Shown: positions 1 to 8,406, counted from the first letter of the stretch. The stretch is DNA of 15,525 nt from CAYVKM01 sp964452045 (GCA_964452045.1 CAYVKM010000088.1:1-15525), one strand, 5' to 3'. Translations and numbers: made by a program. Notes: a model not told the origin generated them from the letters alone.

Positions 1-232
1 TCCCGAGGACTTCTGTGGAATTTTTCGCTCGTTTGCCCACTTCCCGTAAATGGATAAAGGGATACCTGGGATGGCAGGACAGTAATATTTCCTGAAGTTT
101 CCCCTGCTTCGGTTGAATAGTAATGATCAGTTCGTTCTTCCGTTGGGTGAAACAGGATTCGATGATACCCCCGGTTAGAATATTGTTGAGGTATTCTGCC
201 TGCCGTTTGATGGTAAAATAGTGTAATTCCAT
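1..232 (-). CDS. rqcH: RqcH/NFACT-family protein, N-terminal fragment (runs off left edge)
   Basis: The minus strand is open from the region of base 244 to the window edge and encodes about 77 residues starting MELHYFTIKRQAEYLNN. The stretch EILLSCHPRYPFIH matches the conserved 'LLLSAHPSYSRVH' segment near the N-terminus of RqcH/FbpA (NFACT-N domain), and an L-x-G-G-I-I-E-S motif precedes it as in that family. Known family role: RqcH binds 60S-like 50S subunits carrying stalled peptidyl-tRNA and adds C-terminal alanine tails that mark the chain for degradation. Two start codons are possible, ATG at 244 and ATG at 232. I prefer 232 because the distance from it to the L-x-x-x-I/L-x-G-G segment equals that in Bacillus RqcH as I recall it, and a GGAAAGG (252-246) sits 13 bases upstream; for 244 that element would be too close. 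An in-frame stop lies at 265-263. Only the first part of the protein is visible, so catalytic or RNA-binding domains cannot be checked. Confidence 0.72.
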   Translation of the reverse strand, partial: MELHYFTIKRQAEYLNNILTGGIIESCFTQRKNELIITIQPKQGKLQEILLSCHPRYPFIHLREVGKRAKNSTEVLG

Positions 233-378
233 ACCCCGATCCATACCTTTCCGGCTAGTAATTTAGGCAAGGCTTATCTTGTATGAAATAGAAAAATCCC
301 GGCTGCAGGTTGGGAAGATCCACAATAAAAAACTACTGCTCAAATTGAGAAGATGATTTTTGGTTAGAAGATATGGGT

Positions 379-2061
379 TTATTTTCGCTTGACGATAAAC
401 AGGGTAAAATCATCGGACAGGGGCTGGTCCCCGCAATGATCCAGAACCTGCAGGGAAATCTCATCCTGGATAGCTTCGCAGTTCAATCCCCGCTTTTCCG
501 AGACGATATCGATTAAATTACTTTCCCCAAAACGCTCCCGCTTCTCATTCATGGCATCGGTCACCCCGTCGGTGTACATCAGCAACAAATCGCCCTTGTT
601 CAGTTTAATGGACTCCGGATGGTAATCAAACGGGATAATCCCGATGCACACCCCACCTTTTTTTAGGCGCTCATGTTTATCCTTTTTGGTGAACAGAATC
701 GGCGGATTATGCCCGGCGTTGATATAGGTTAGTTCGGAAGTCCGTTTATCGTAATGGGCAATGAATAGAGTGATGTATTTATCCGAAGTGGAAAGTTCGT
801 CGATCAGATGATTGAGCTTGGTAAGAATCAAAACCAGATCGTTGGTAAAATCCAGATATGCCTTAAGGGTGGCATGCAGCGTGGATACCAGCAGCGCTCC
901 GGAAATTCCTTTGCCGGTGGCATCGGCAATGCAGAAGACGGTTTCGTTATCGTTCAGGGGAAATATACTATAGAAATCTCCGCCAATGCCTTTACTGGGA
1001 ATGTAGATACCGCTCATCTCCAGGTTGGCGACTTTTGGCAAATGCTTGGGAATGATCAGTCTCTGGATTTCAGCGGCAACCGCCAGATCCTTGTCTATTT
1101 TCTCTTTTTCGATGGCGCTGTAGAGCAATCTTGAATTTTCGATGGCCAGCCCCGCCAGGGTGGAGAAAATGGTAAAGGTGCGGACATCCTCGTCGGTAAA
1201 TGGTTTGCCGTCCGTGCGGTTCAGGGCCTGCATCACCCCCAGCGTTTTATTATTGTGGATCAATGGCACACAGGCAATACTTCGGGTGATAAAGCCGGAA
1301 CGCTTATCAAAAGAAGGATCAAACCGGCTGTCTTCATAGGCGTCCGGAATGAGCAGAGGTTTACCGTTTTTGGCCACCCATCCGCCGATGCCCTGCCCGA
1401 TCGGCAAACGAAAAGGTTTTACTTCTTTTCCCTTGGGACCCAGGGCAACCCGGAATTCCAGTTCTTTGTCATTCTCATCCAGCAGTAATAACGAAGCAGC
1501 TTCGGCCCGCATCACATTCATGCACTTCTTCATGATGAATTCCAGCAGATCCTGCAAATCCTCACCGCTCTCGATGGCATGGGAGATCTCCAGCAGACTG
1601 GCAATCTCTTCCACAAAAGTCTGGGTTTTTTCCGATGCGTCCTTTGCTCCCTTTAATAATTCCAGATTTCGCCAGAAAGAAGCCAGGTAACTGACAATTA
1701 ATTCTCCAATTTGCAGTTCAATCTGATTAATGTTGCGGCCATGGGTTCCCACTCCTAAAAATCCGTAGCAGGTCCCGTTCAGCCGGATGGGATAAAGCAC
1801 ATCCAGATCATAATATTTGAAAAACTCCCCCACCGAAAGGTGTTTATCGATATTATCCTGGGTCAGAACATCCTGAAAGTAATTTAGCCAGCCAATCTTC
1901 TGCTGGTGTTCGAAAGGTTTCTTATCCTCCACTCCAATGCTCAGAATGGGTGCTATAGTTTTTGGATCTATATCCGGAAACAGATATAAAGATTGGTAAT
2001 TAAATAGTTTTCGGTAATAGAGCAGAACTCTTTTGACGTCTTCTGATAAACTGCTTTGCAT
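379..2061 (-). CDS. GAF-domain SpoIIE/PP2C-type serine phosphatase (RsbU-like)
   Basis: A 560-residue soluble signalling protein. Residues about 15-135 look like a degenerate GAF fold (YPIRLNGTCYGFLGVG at 90-105). Residues about 155-312 are a clear GAF domain (IPDAYEDSRFDP at 238-249, SIACVPL at 261-267). A coiled linker with AAEIQRLIIPKHLP (329-342) leads into a PPM/SpoIIE phosphatase domain (about 343-558). Metal-binding acidic residues are in place: GGDFY (D362), ADATGKG (D380), YTDGVTDAMN (D498) and DDFTLFIV (D550/D551), with INAGHNPP at 448-454. Family knowledge: such phosphatases dephosphorylate STAS anti-sigma antagonists in partner-switching pathways and the GAF domains sense small molecules or partners. 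No antagonist, kinase or sigma factor is encoded nearby, so the target is unknown. The start is fixed by an in-frame TAA at 2067-2065 just upstream; the ribosome-binding site is weak. The GGDFYS motif lacks the aspartate often found two residues after the aromatic pair (GGDYYD). Confidence 0.93.
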   Translation of the reverse strand: MQSSLSEDVKRVLLYYRKLFNYQSLYLFPDIDPKTIAPILSIGVEDKKPFEHQQKIGWLNYFQDVLTQDNIDKHLSVGEFFKYYDLDVLYPIRLNGTCYGFLGVGTHGRNINQIELQIGELIVSYLASFWRNLELLKGAKDASEKTQTFVEEIASLLEISHAIESGEDLQDLLEFIMKKCMNVMRAEAASLLLLDENDKELEFRVALGPKGKEVKPFRLPIGQGIGGWVAKNGKPLLIPDAYEDSRFDPSFDKRSGFITRSIACVPLIHNNKTLGVMQALNRTDGKPFTDEDVRTFTIFSTLAGLAIENSRLLYSAIEKEKIDKDLAVAAEIQRLIIPKHLPKVANLEMSGIYIPSKGIGGDFYSIFPLNDNETVFCIADATGKGISGALLVSTLHATLKAYLDFTNDLVLILTKLNHLIDELSTSDKYITLFIAHYDKRTSELTYINAGHNPPILFTKKDKHERLKKGGVCIGIIPFDYHPESIKLNKGDLLLMYTDGVTDAMNEKRERFGESNLIDIVSEKRGLNCEAIQDEISLQVLDHCGDQPLSDDFTLFIVKRK

Positions 2062-2084
2062 AAATTATTCAGACCCGGGTCATG

Positions 2085-2112
2085 GTAAAAGGTTAATAAT
2101 GAGACCTTTTAC
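2085..2112. repeat. Perfect 9-bp inverted repeat upstream of the phosphatase gene
   Basis: GTAAAAGGT (2085-2093) and ACCTTTTAC (2104-2112) are perfect complements around a 10-base loop. The element lies 24 bases upstream of the phosphatase ATG at 2061, so in the minus-strand transcript it would be a leader hairpin; as DNA it could be an operator. It is not followed by a T-run in the minus direction, so an intrinsic terminator is unlikely. Confidence 0.5.
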
Positions 2113-2306
2113 GTTTTAACTTATCTTTTAACGGACAATAAAACCTCGCATTTTTCATGCCCTAATTATCGTCAGTCAATTTCAATTTATAAATGAAATA
2201 ATTTTTCGGGAAAGGAATTTTTTATTGGATAATTCCAGAAAAAATATCATAAAAATCCGGATTCAGATTATGGCAGGACTGCGATAAACCGAAAAACACA
2301 ATAGGC

Positions 2307-2324
2307 TATCTAATAAATTAGATA
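2307..2324. repeat. AT-rich palindrome downstream of pgi
   Basis: TATCTAAT-AA-ATTAGATA is an inverted repeat with 8-bp arms and a 2-base centre, about 58 bases past the pgi stop codon in the transcription direction. It could be an operator-like dyad for the phosphatase gene or a weak transcript-end hairpin (a TTTTT run follows about 11 bases later on the minus strand). The function is not determined. Confidence 0.4.
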
Positions 2325-2381
2325 ACTACAGGTCCTCAATTTATCGGATTGTCCGGAAATTTACATCCTTATATCTAAATA

Positions 2382-4103
2382 TCACTGCAAGGCTTTCATC
2401 AGTTTCTGAAGGTTTTCCTTGACGTGTGATCCAAGGTTTATCAGAATCACATACCGCTTCACATCTTTTAAGGCCTGCCGGTCTCCCAGACATTGAGCGG
2501 TCTTTAATATCCCGAATGAAATACTGGATGAATCGTCGCCTGGCTGATCGGGAATTTTGGCATCTTTGGGAATATCCGCCAGAAATTGGAGAAACATCCC
2601 ATGCCCGGCATCCCCTTTATGCAATTGTCCGGTGGAGTGCAAAAATCGCGGTCCGTATCCAAAGGTGGTGGCCATTTTATATTTTTTTTGCAAGAAGGTT
2701 CGTAATTCATGGAACAATTGATCATTTTTTTCATCTGGGGTCAGGTATGCCTGCAAAGTAATGTAACTGCGGTTTTTGCCGTCTGAATCGCCCTGGCTTG
2801 CTTTATTGAAAAATTGGTTTAACACATCCTTTAAATCGCTTGCTTTTTCATCAGTGTAAACTTTAAGATCTCCTTCAGTCAGGGAAACACTAAGCTCAGG
2901 CAATTCACCTGATTTCTTATAGGCATCCACCATTTTCCTGGCCTGGACCTTGGCCGATTCCACGTTGGGTTGGTTAAAGGGATTGATATTCAGGCACCAT
3001 CCGGCGATCGCAATGGCAAACTCCCAGCGGAAATATTCCCTGCCCAGATCATAAAGATTGTCAAAGTTAATTTGAATAAGCGGCAATCCGGCATCTTTCA
3101 GTTCTGCCACTTTTTCCTGGTCCTTACTGGTGTTCTGGTAATGCAGGTAAACAAATAAGCGATCGGGGGAATAATCTTTTGCCGATAGGACTTCTTCACC
3201 GTCCACCGGCAGAATCCCCCGGCCTTCTTTGCCACTGCTTTCGGCAATCAGTTGCTCCACCCAGGTACCAAAATGCTTTATTTCCGGTGAGGCGATGAAG
3301 GTCACTTTATCCTGACCATTTTTAGCCATTTCTCCCAATGTTGCCCCCAGGTGGGCTGCACTGTTTTGATGATAATCGTAACCTTTGCAATTTTGTGACA
3401 TAACTTCTGCGTTTTCCAGGAGCCTGGTCAGATCCACCCCCACTAAGGCGGCCGGGACCAGCCCAAAATGAGTCAGCGCTGAATAACGGCCCCCGACTTC
3501 GGAATCGTTTAAAAATGTCTTACGAAACTTCAGATCTTTGGCTAAATTTTCCAGTGAACTTCCCGGATCGGTAATGGCAATAAAGTGCTGACCAACTTCT
3601 TCTCCAGGTAACGTTTTCTGCAGCTTATTATAAAAATATTTCATGAAGGATAAAGTTTCGACGGTACTCCCGGACTTGGTGGATACGACAAATAGCGTTT
3701 TCTCTAGATCGAGTTGGTTTTCATGTTGCATGATAGCAGCGGGATCGGTACTGTCCAGTACTGATAAATCGAGATATCCGGATTTTACCCCAAAAGTTTT
3801 CCGGAACACTTCCGGCGCCAGACTCGAGCCGCCCATGCCCATCAATAATGCCTGTTTATAACCGGCTTTTCTTACTTCTTCTACGAAGGTATTTATTTCA
3901 GAAATTCGTTCTTTCATATAATCCGGGCTGTGCAACCAGCCCAACCGATTGCTGATCTCTGTAGGTTCCGGTTTCCAGATGGTATAATCGTGTTTCCAAA
4001 TCCGGGCAATTATATCCTCTTGTTTTATCTTTTCCAGTACCTTATCGATTATCGGTTGTTTTTTTCCCAGGTAAGGCTGATAGTCTTCTTCGTTAAGCGC
4101 CAT
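2382..4103 (-). CDS. pgi: Glucose-6-phosphate isomerase, transaldolase-fusion-type PGI as a stand-alone protein
   Basis: A 573-residue cytoplasmic enzyme interconverting glucose 6-phosphate and fructose 6-phosphate in glycolysis and gluconeogenesis. Visible motifs: GMGGSSLAPEV (89-99) and STKSGSTVET (141-150) of the SIS phosphate-binding fold; EVGGRYSALTHFGLVPAAL (202-220); WVEQLIAESSGKEGRGILP (281-299), which holds the catalytic-region Glu; NPFNQPNVESAK (374-385); and GYGPRFLHSTGQLHKG (482-497) with the C-terminal His/Lys region. These spellings resemble the PGI half of bifunctional transaldolase/PGI proteins rather than the E. coli type. No transaldolase domain is present: the ORF starts at MALNEEDYQPYLG, preceded by AGAGGTG at 4114-4108, and the upstream DNA is non-coding. 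Its nearest upstream neighbour on the same strand ends before a terminator (4224-4256), so pgi probably has its own promoter between about 4104 and 4223. Confidence 0.95.
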   Translation of the reverse strand: MALNEEDYQPYLGKKQPIIDKVLEKIKQEDIIARIWKHDYTIWKPEPTEISNRLGWLHSPDYMKERISEINTFVEEVRKAGYKQALLMGMGGSSLAPEVFRKTFGVKSGYLDLSVLDSTDPAAIMQHENQLDLEKTLFVVSTKSGSTVETLSFMKYFYNKLQKTLPGEEVGQHFIAITDPGSSLENLAKDLKFRKTFLNDSEVGGRYSALTHFGLVPAALVGVDLTRLLENAEVMSQNCKGYDYHQNSAAHLGATLGEMAKNGQDKVTFIASPEIKHFGTWVEQLIAESSGKEGRGILPVDGEEVLSAKDYSPDRLFVYLHYQNTSKDQEKVAELKDAGLPLIQINFDNLYDLGREYFRWEFAIAIAGWCLNINPFNQPNVESAKVQARKMVDAYKKSGELPELSVSLTEGDLKVYTDEKASDLKDVLNQFFNKASQGDSDGKNRSYITLQAYLTPDEKNDQLFHELRTFLQKKYKMATTFGYGPRFLHSTGQLHKGDAGHGMFLQFLADIPKDAKIPDQPGDDSSSISFGILKTAQCLGDRQALKDVKRYVILINLGSHVKENLQKLMKALQ

Positions 4104-4223
4104 AATACACCTCTTTTTTTCTTTGCGATAAAATTTAAAAATTCAAAACTCTTGCAGAATACATTTCAATTTAATAAAAATATTATTCAGGGTACTGGCT
4201 AAATTGATACAATATTGACTCTC

Positions 4224-4256
4224 AAAAAAAATCCCACATTTATTGTGCAGGATTTT
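4224..4256 (-). terminator. Intrinsic terminator after the 79-residue ORF
   Basis: Read on the minus strand, AAAATCC-TG-CACA pairs with TGTG-GGATTTT around an ATAAA loop (11 bp with a 2-base bulge) and is followed by a run of Ts (8 at the end of the stem). It lies about 50 bases beyond the stop of the small gene at 4308 and about 120 bases before the pgi start, so it should separate the two transcripts. Confidence 0.75.
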
Positions 4257-4307
4257 ATAAAATTTTCGATAATAATCCCTCTTCCTTTTTCCAGAACTCC
4301 CTCCTAA

Positions 4308-4547
4308 TTACCCTGTCTTTTTGAACAGATAATTTAATGATCCTTCATGCTTCAGCACGTCAATGGCAACATCGGCAATCCCATCCGGATCATCCTTGGC
4401 AAATGATGACAATTGAATGGCCGACCCATTTTCACCAATGGTAAAATGATTAAAGACCGCGGCCTTGTGTTCACCTAAAACAGCAATATACACATCATCA
4501 TCTGCCTTAAAGTTGCTCAATATCTGACGCATATCTTTTACCTTCAT
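4308..4547 (-). CDS. Small conserved-looking hypothetical protein (79 aa)
   Basis: A short acidic, soluble protein beginning MKVKDMRQILSNFKADDDVYIAVLG. No signal peptide, membrane segment or cysteine is visible. I do not recognise the family. The 'VKDMRQIL-x-x-F-x-x-D-D-x-V-Y-I' opening resembles a common pattern in small proteins of the style 'VKDLIELL-x-x-D-P-D-A-x-V-x-I', a similarity of form only. Support for a real gene: a strong AGAGGAG Shine-Dalgarno sequence (about 4561-4555) at good spacing from the ATG, a convincing intrinsic terminator downstream (4224-4256), and no better ORF on the other strand. It is apparently monocistronic and divergent from the large exported protein gene at 4848. 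Confidence 0.78.
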   Translation of the reverse strand: MKVKDMRQILSNFKADDDVYIAVLGEHKAAVFNHFTIGENGSAIQLSSFAKDDPDGIADVAIDVLKHEGSLNYLFKKTG

Positions 4548-4847
4548 TACAATACTCCTCTCTAATTTATTTTCAAATTTATTGTAAAGAGCAAGAATGA
4601 AGAATTAATGAAGATATTTATTTAATATTTTCGATAAATATTGAAAGATATTTCTGTTGCTTTTTTTATTTTTCATATTAAATTAAAATTTAAATTCGGG
4701 TAAATCCTGCCAGAATAAATCCTGATTGTTAAAACTAGAAATTCAATCCGGAGCGGGAGGGCGTTATTTGGTAAAACTATATCAGAAATTAATTCAACAG
4801 GACGAATCGCAAGTTAAAATTTTATTCACTAAAAAAATGGAGATTTT
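4548..4847. promoter_or_regulatory. Divergent intergenic region, AT-rich, with a dyad at 4624-4642
   Basis: Three hundred bases separate the divergent starts of the small protein (minus) and the Asp-box protein (plus), so both promoters should be here. It contains AATATTT-TCGAT-AAATATT (4624-4642), a perfect 7-bp inverted repeat that could be an operator. The Shine-Dalgarno GGAG (4839-4842) lies 5 bases before the ATG at 4848. I could not identify confident -35/-10 or Bacteroidota-like boxes. Confidence 0.45.
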
Positions 4848-7800
4848 ATGTCTAGGTCATATTTTACTATTTTCAGAAATCTTGGTTTTGTTTTAGGATC
4901 AGCTATAGTTCTGCTCTTTACAAATATTCTGATGGCACAGGACGATCCCCGCTTTGATAATGCGGTGGGGGTTTTACCGCCGGAAGCCTTTACCCAACCA
5001 CCACCCCCGGCGGAAAAGATAACCATAACTACTGATGACGGATTTGACAATTTTTTCTTGGGTCTGGATTTTGCCGAGCCTCATATGTCCAGCAATCCAA
5101 TGAATCCGCTCGAGTACTTTAATGCCTGGAACACCAATAACTCTCACTATACCTACGATGGTCATGACTGGGAAACCCAGTCTCCGCCCTTCCCCGGCTA
5201 TTCCATGCGGGGGGATCCGGTAACCGCTTACGATAGTCTGGGAAATCTATATTTTCAGAATATGTATGGCTCTCCCAGTATCCAGGGCGCGCTGGTTATC
5301 CGTTCTACCGATAATGGCGCCACCTGGGGTTCGCCTGCCGTGGCGGTAAGCGGTGTGGATAAATGCTGGTTAGCCTGCGATCAGACAGCTGGTCCCTATG
5401 CAAATTATGTTTATGCCGTGATGACCGGTGGCGCTGGTGGTAATTTCGCTCGCAGTACTGATTTTGGTGCTACCTGGCAAACCACCCAATCATTTGCTAC
5501 CCAAAGTTTGCCGGGTATGATGGTCGCCGTCGGACCGGATGTGCTGGCGGGAAATGATATATCGGGTGGTTGTGTGTATGTGGTAACCAACGGTGGCAAT
5601 ACCTTCGCCCCAACTTATACTTTTTACCGGTCGTTCGATGGCGGTTCAACTTTTACCCTTATGTCTTCACAACTTTTTGCCAATTATGTGGGTACCAACG
5701 TGAGCGGCAGACACTCCGTGGAAAATATGCGTACCCGTCCCTATCCATTTATTGCCGCAGATAACAGCCGTGGACCCTATCGCGGACGTCTGTATTGTGT
5801 CTATGCTTCCAATACTCCCGCCGGAAACGGATACAAACCGGACATATTTGTCCAATATTCGGATGACCAGGGATTTTCCTGGTCCGGACCAATTCTGATC
5901 AATGATGACCCCAATACCACCAATAATCATCAATGGAGCCCGGCGATCTGGGTCGATAAAGAAACCGGAAGGTTTTATGCGAAGTGGTACGACAGCCGGA
6001 ATGTACCGACCAGTGACAGTTGCGATGTGTATGCCTCCTACTCGGATGATGGTGGAGTTACCTGGGCTCCAAATCAACGGTTAACCAATGCCCGCATGGT
6101 CATAGACTGTGCCACCTGTCCGGGTGGCGGTACTCCCCGTTATCAGGGAGATTATGATGCCATTACCTCCAATCCCTATGGTGCCATGGCAGTCTGGACC
6201 GATTTTCGTGACGGTACTTTTGGCAGCTATACCGCCTATTTCCCGGATTTTGCCATGAAGATATCCAGTGCGTCTGATACCATCGGGGTGACTGATAGTA
6301 TTGAAGTATCGGTAAAAATACCCGCGATAAAATTATATGAGCATTCGGTAAAATTTTCGGTGACATCCGAACCTTATGGCGATTTCGTTTATACTTTTCC
6401 CCAGGGCGATTCGCTTGCCACATATCCGGATTCAGTTTTACTCGTCATTAAGGCGGATAGCGTGGTATCAGGAGAATATGATATCATTGTACAGGCTGAG
6501 GGGCCTAATGGCACTCCGGTGCATCGTCGGACCATTTCACTTCTGGTCACTGCACCATTTATTGCGTTGCAGCAACCAAATGGTGGTGAAGAACTTTACG
6601 CCGGTGCCACATATGACATCATGTGGGAGCTGGCGCTGGTCGATTCGATAGATCTTGATTATTCACTGGATAGCGGAGCAACCTGGATCAACATCGTTTC
6701 CGGGCTGAATAAAAATGACATTTTTTCAAATCACCCGAAGTCACACATAAAACCGTTTACTGACCCGCAGTTGGAATCTGTAGTTACCAGCTTCGAATGG
6801 ACGGTTCCCAGTACACTTACCTCCACCGGACTGGTGCGAGTTTCCTCCAGCACCGACAGTGGATTTTTCGATATCAGCGATACCACGTTTTCAATTGTAC
6901 CAACGCCGCTGCCAAAATGGACAATCCAGGATGCCAGTGTCGATACCGCATTATACAGTGTCTCAATCGTAGATACGTCAATCGTCTGGGCCGGTGGTGC
7001 CAATGGGACGATCATCAGATCATTTGACGGGGGTAAATCCTGGACCGCCACACCCCTACCGTCTGGCGAGGACATCTATAACATCTGTGCGGTGAATCAA
7101 ACCAGGGTTTTTATTGCGGTTAATTCGCCTGGAAGTGCCAAAATCATCCGGACCTATAATGCTGGTTCGAGTTGGCAAACAGTCTACGAGAATAACAATG
7201 CCGGGGCGTTCATCAACGCAGTGCATATGTTCGATATCATCAATGGTTATGCGGTGGGCGATCCGGTAAACGGCCAATGGACTATATTAAAAACCATTGA
7301 TGGTGGTTTTTCCTGGAGCTCTGCCGGCACTTTAAGCCAATCCGGAAGCGAAACAGGCTACAATAATTCATTTACCTGGTTTGGAGACCAGTTGGGCTGG
7401 TTCGGTACTAATAACAGCCGGGTTTACCAAACCACCAATGGTGGTACCAGTTGGAGTCCGGCGACTACTTCATTTGTCAACAGCTTATCCGTTTCATTTG
7501 CCACTGATATGCTTGGCCTGGCTGCCGGTGAAGCAACCGATTTGTCCCAGGATGGCGGAGCAACCTGGTCTGCTGCAGGTACCCAGCTTCCTGCTGTATC
7601 ATACGGAACAGTTGGGCTGGATCTCGATCCCCAGCGCTGGTATTCTATCGCCGGATCGGAAATCTACAGGACAATCGACCAGGGTGATACATTCTCTCTG
7701 GAAATCTCCCAGTCCAATACCCTGTTTGATATTGATATGAAGATCGTTCCGCTCAATGAGAATCGCTGGCTGGTGGGGTATGCGGTTGGAGATAATGGAG

Positions 7801-8162
7801 CTATAAACCGCTATAGAGAATTACTGGATGTTACCATCGTAAATAGCATCAACCAGGGAAATATCCCGAACAGATTTGTATTGTCCCAGAATTATCCCAA
7901 TCCCTTTAATCCGACCACAACCATTAGCTATCAGTTACCGGTAAATGCCAATGTGACCATGCGTATTATCAATATGCTTGGACAGGAAGTGCGGGTACTG
8001 GATGAAGGATCAAAAAATGCCGGGAATTATGAGATTACCTGGGATGGCAGAAATTCTAACGGCTTGCCGGTGGCCTCCGGGATTTATTTCTACCATTTAA
8101 GTGCCAAAAGTGAAAATGGTAAGGAATACAGCGCCATACGGAAAATGATGATTCTGAAATAA
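4848..8162 (+). CDS. Exported double beta-propeller (Asp-box/BNR) protein with type IX-like sorting tail
   Basis: A 1104-residue exported protein. Residues 1-30 form a signal peptide (hydrophobic FVLGSAIVLLFTNILMA, likely cut before Q31). A proline patch (51-54) follows. Residues about 120-465 form a sialidase-like propeller with Asp-boxes at 153, 203, 262, 338 and 399 (e.g. STDNGATW, SDDGGVTW) and WYDSRN and TDFRDG strands. Residues about 470-570 are a beta-sandwich; about 575-685 start PNGGEELYAGATYDIMWE, like Kre9/Knh1-type Ser-Thr-rich domains, with another Asp-box at 606. Residues about 690-990 form a second propeller of the YCF48/BNR type with Asp-box-like motifs at 725, 769, 816, 862, 900 and 942. 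The tail (1008-1104) has QNYPNPFNPTTTISYQLP, WDGRN, VASGIYFYHL and terminal RKMMILK, matching the Por/T9SS-like or FlgD-Ig sorting domain. The catalytic arginines of true sialidases are not evident, so binding or structural roles are as likely as enzymatic ones. It is flanked by its own terminator and is probably monocistronic. Confidence 0.9.
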   Translation: MSRSYFTIFRNLGFVLGSAIVLLFTNILMAQDDPRFDNAVGVLPPEAFTQPPPPAEKITITTDDGFDNFFLGLDFAEPHMSSNPMNPLEYFNAWNTNNSHYTYDGHDWETQSPPFPGYSMRGDPVTAYDSLGNLYFQNMYGSPSIQGALVIRSTDNGATWGSPAVAVSGVDKCWLACDQTAGPYANYVYAVMTGGAGGNFARSTDFGATWQTTQSFATQSLPGMMVAVGPDVLAGNDISGGCVYVVTNGGNTFAPTYTFYRSFDGGSTFTLMSSQLFANYVGTNVSGRHSVENMRTRPYPFIAADNSRGPYRGRLYCVYASNTPAGNGYKPDIFVQYSDDQGFSWSGPILINDDPNTTNNHQWSPAIWVDKETGRFYAKWYDSRNVPTSDSCDVYASYSDDGGVTWAPNQRLTNARMVIDCATCPGGGTPRYQGDYDAITSNPYGAMAVWTDFRDGTFGSYTAYFPDFAMKISSASDTIGVTDSIEVSVKIPAIKLYEHSVKFSVTSEPYGDFVYTFPQGDSLATYPDSVLLVIKADSVVSGEYDIIVQAEGPNGTPVHRRTISLLVTAPFIALQQPNGGEELYAGATYDIMWELALVDSIDLDYSLDSGATWINIVSGLNKNDIFSNHPKSHIKPFTDPQLESVVTSFEWTVPSTLTSTGLVRVSSSTDSGFFDISDTTFSIVPTPLPKWTIQDASVDTALYSVSIVDTSIVWAGGANGTIIRSFDGGKSWTATPLPSGEDIYNICAVNQTRVFIAVNSPGSAKIIRTYNAGSSWQTVYENNNAGAFINAVHMFDIINGYAVGDPVNGQWTILKTIDGGFSWSSAGTLSQSGSETGYNNSFTWFGDQLGWFGTNNSRVYQTTNGGTSWSPATTSFVNSLSVSFATDMLGLAAGEATDLSQDGGATWSAAGTQLPAVSYGTVGLDLDPQRWYSIAGSEIYRTIDQGDTFSLEISQSNTLFDIDMKIVPLNENRWLVGYAVGDNGAINRYRELLDVTIVNSINQGNIPNRFVLSQNYPNPFNPTTTISYQLPVNANVTMRIINMLGQEVRVLDEGSKNAGNYEITWDGRNSNGLPVASGIYFYHLSAKSENGKEYSAIRKMMILK

Positions 8163-8225
8163 AAATCTGTTGGAAGAATCATATTCCCTGATTTTAATTT
8201 AAGAGAAAAAATTTTGACATTTAAT

Positions 8226-8260
8226 AAAGGGCAGATTCAAAACGAACTGCCCTTTTATTT
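8226..8260 (+). terminator. Intrinsic terminator of the Asp-box protein gene
   Basis: AAAGGGCAG (8226-8234) pairs perfectly with CTGCCCTTT (8247-8255) around a 12-base loop and is followed by TATTTATT. It lies 63 bases after the stop codon of the exported protein. The stem is GC-rich against an AT-rich background. The large loop and the broken T-run make it good rather than ideal. Confidence 0.8.
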
Positions 8261-8406
8261 ATTGCGTGCGAAAGCCTTCTTTCTTATGTACAAAGAATAA
8301 TTTCTAATTTCTCCAAATTTGACTGATGGAAATATTGATATTTCAAATATGATATCGTAAATTTGATAAACTTTTGTTCTAATTACACTCGTTTCAGCAA
8401 TTTGTC

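Larger units (their letters stand above)
2062..2381. other. Intergenic region between pgi and the phosphatase gene
   Basis: About 320 AT-rich bases with no credible gene. It holds two inverted repeats listed separately (2085-2112 and 2307-2324). No typical terminator with a stem followed directly by a T-run is seen after the pgi stop codon in the minus direction; a short run of five Ts lies about 11 bases beyond the 2307-2324 repeat. Any promoter for the phosphatase gene should lie here but I cannot name convincing boxes. Confidence 0.6.

Noticed and set aside
339..349. CTCAAATTGAG as a terminator of the phosphatase gene
   Set aside because: The stem is at most 5 bp with almost no loop; the following T-run is displaced, so it is too weak to call.
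808..1690. Plus-strand ORFs inside the phosphatase gene
   Set aside because: They overlap a well-supported gene on the other strand, have no recognised domains and no ribosome-binding sites.
5667..6077. 136-residue minus-strand ORF inside the Asp-box protein gene
   Set aside because: It lies fully within a convincing coding gene with domains; composition looks like an antisense shadow.
4848..8162. Annotation as a sialidase
   Set aside because: Asp-boxes occur in many non-sialidase propellers; I did not see the FRIP-type N-terminal motif or a convincing arginine triad.
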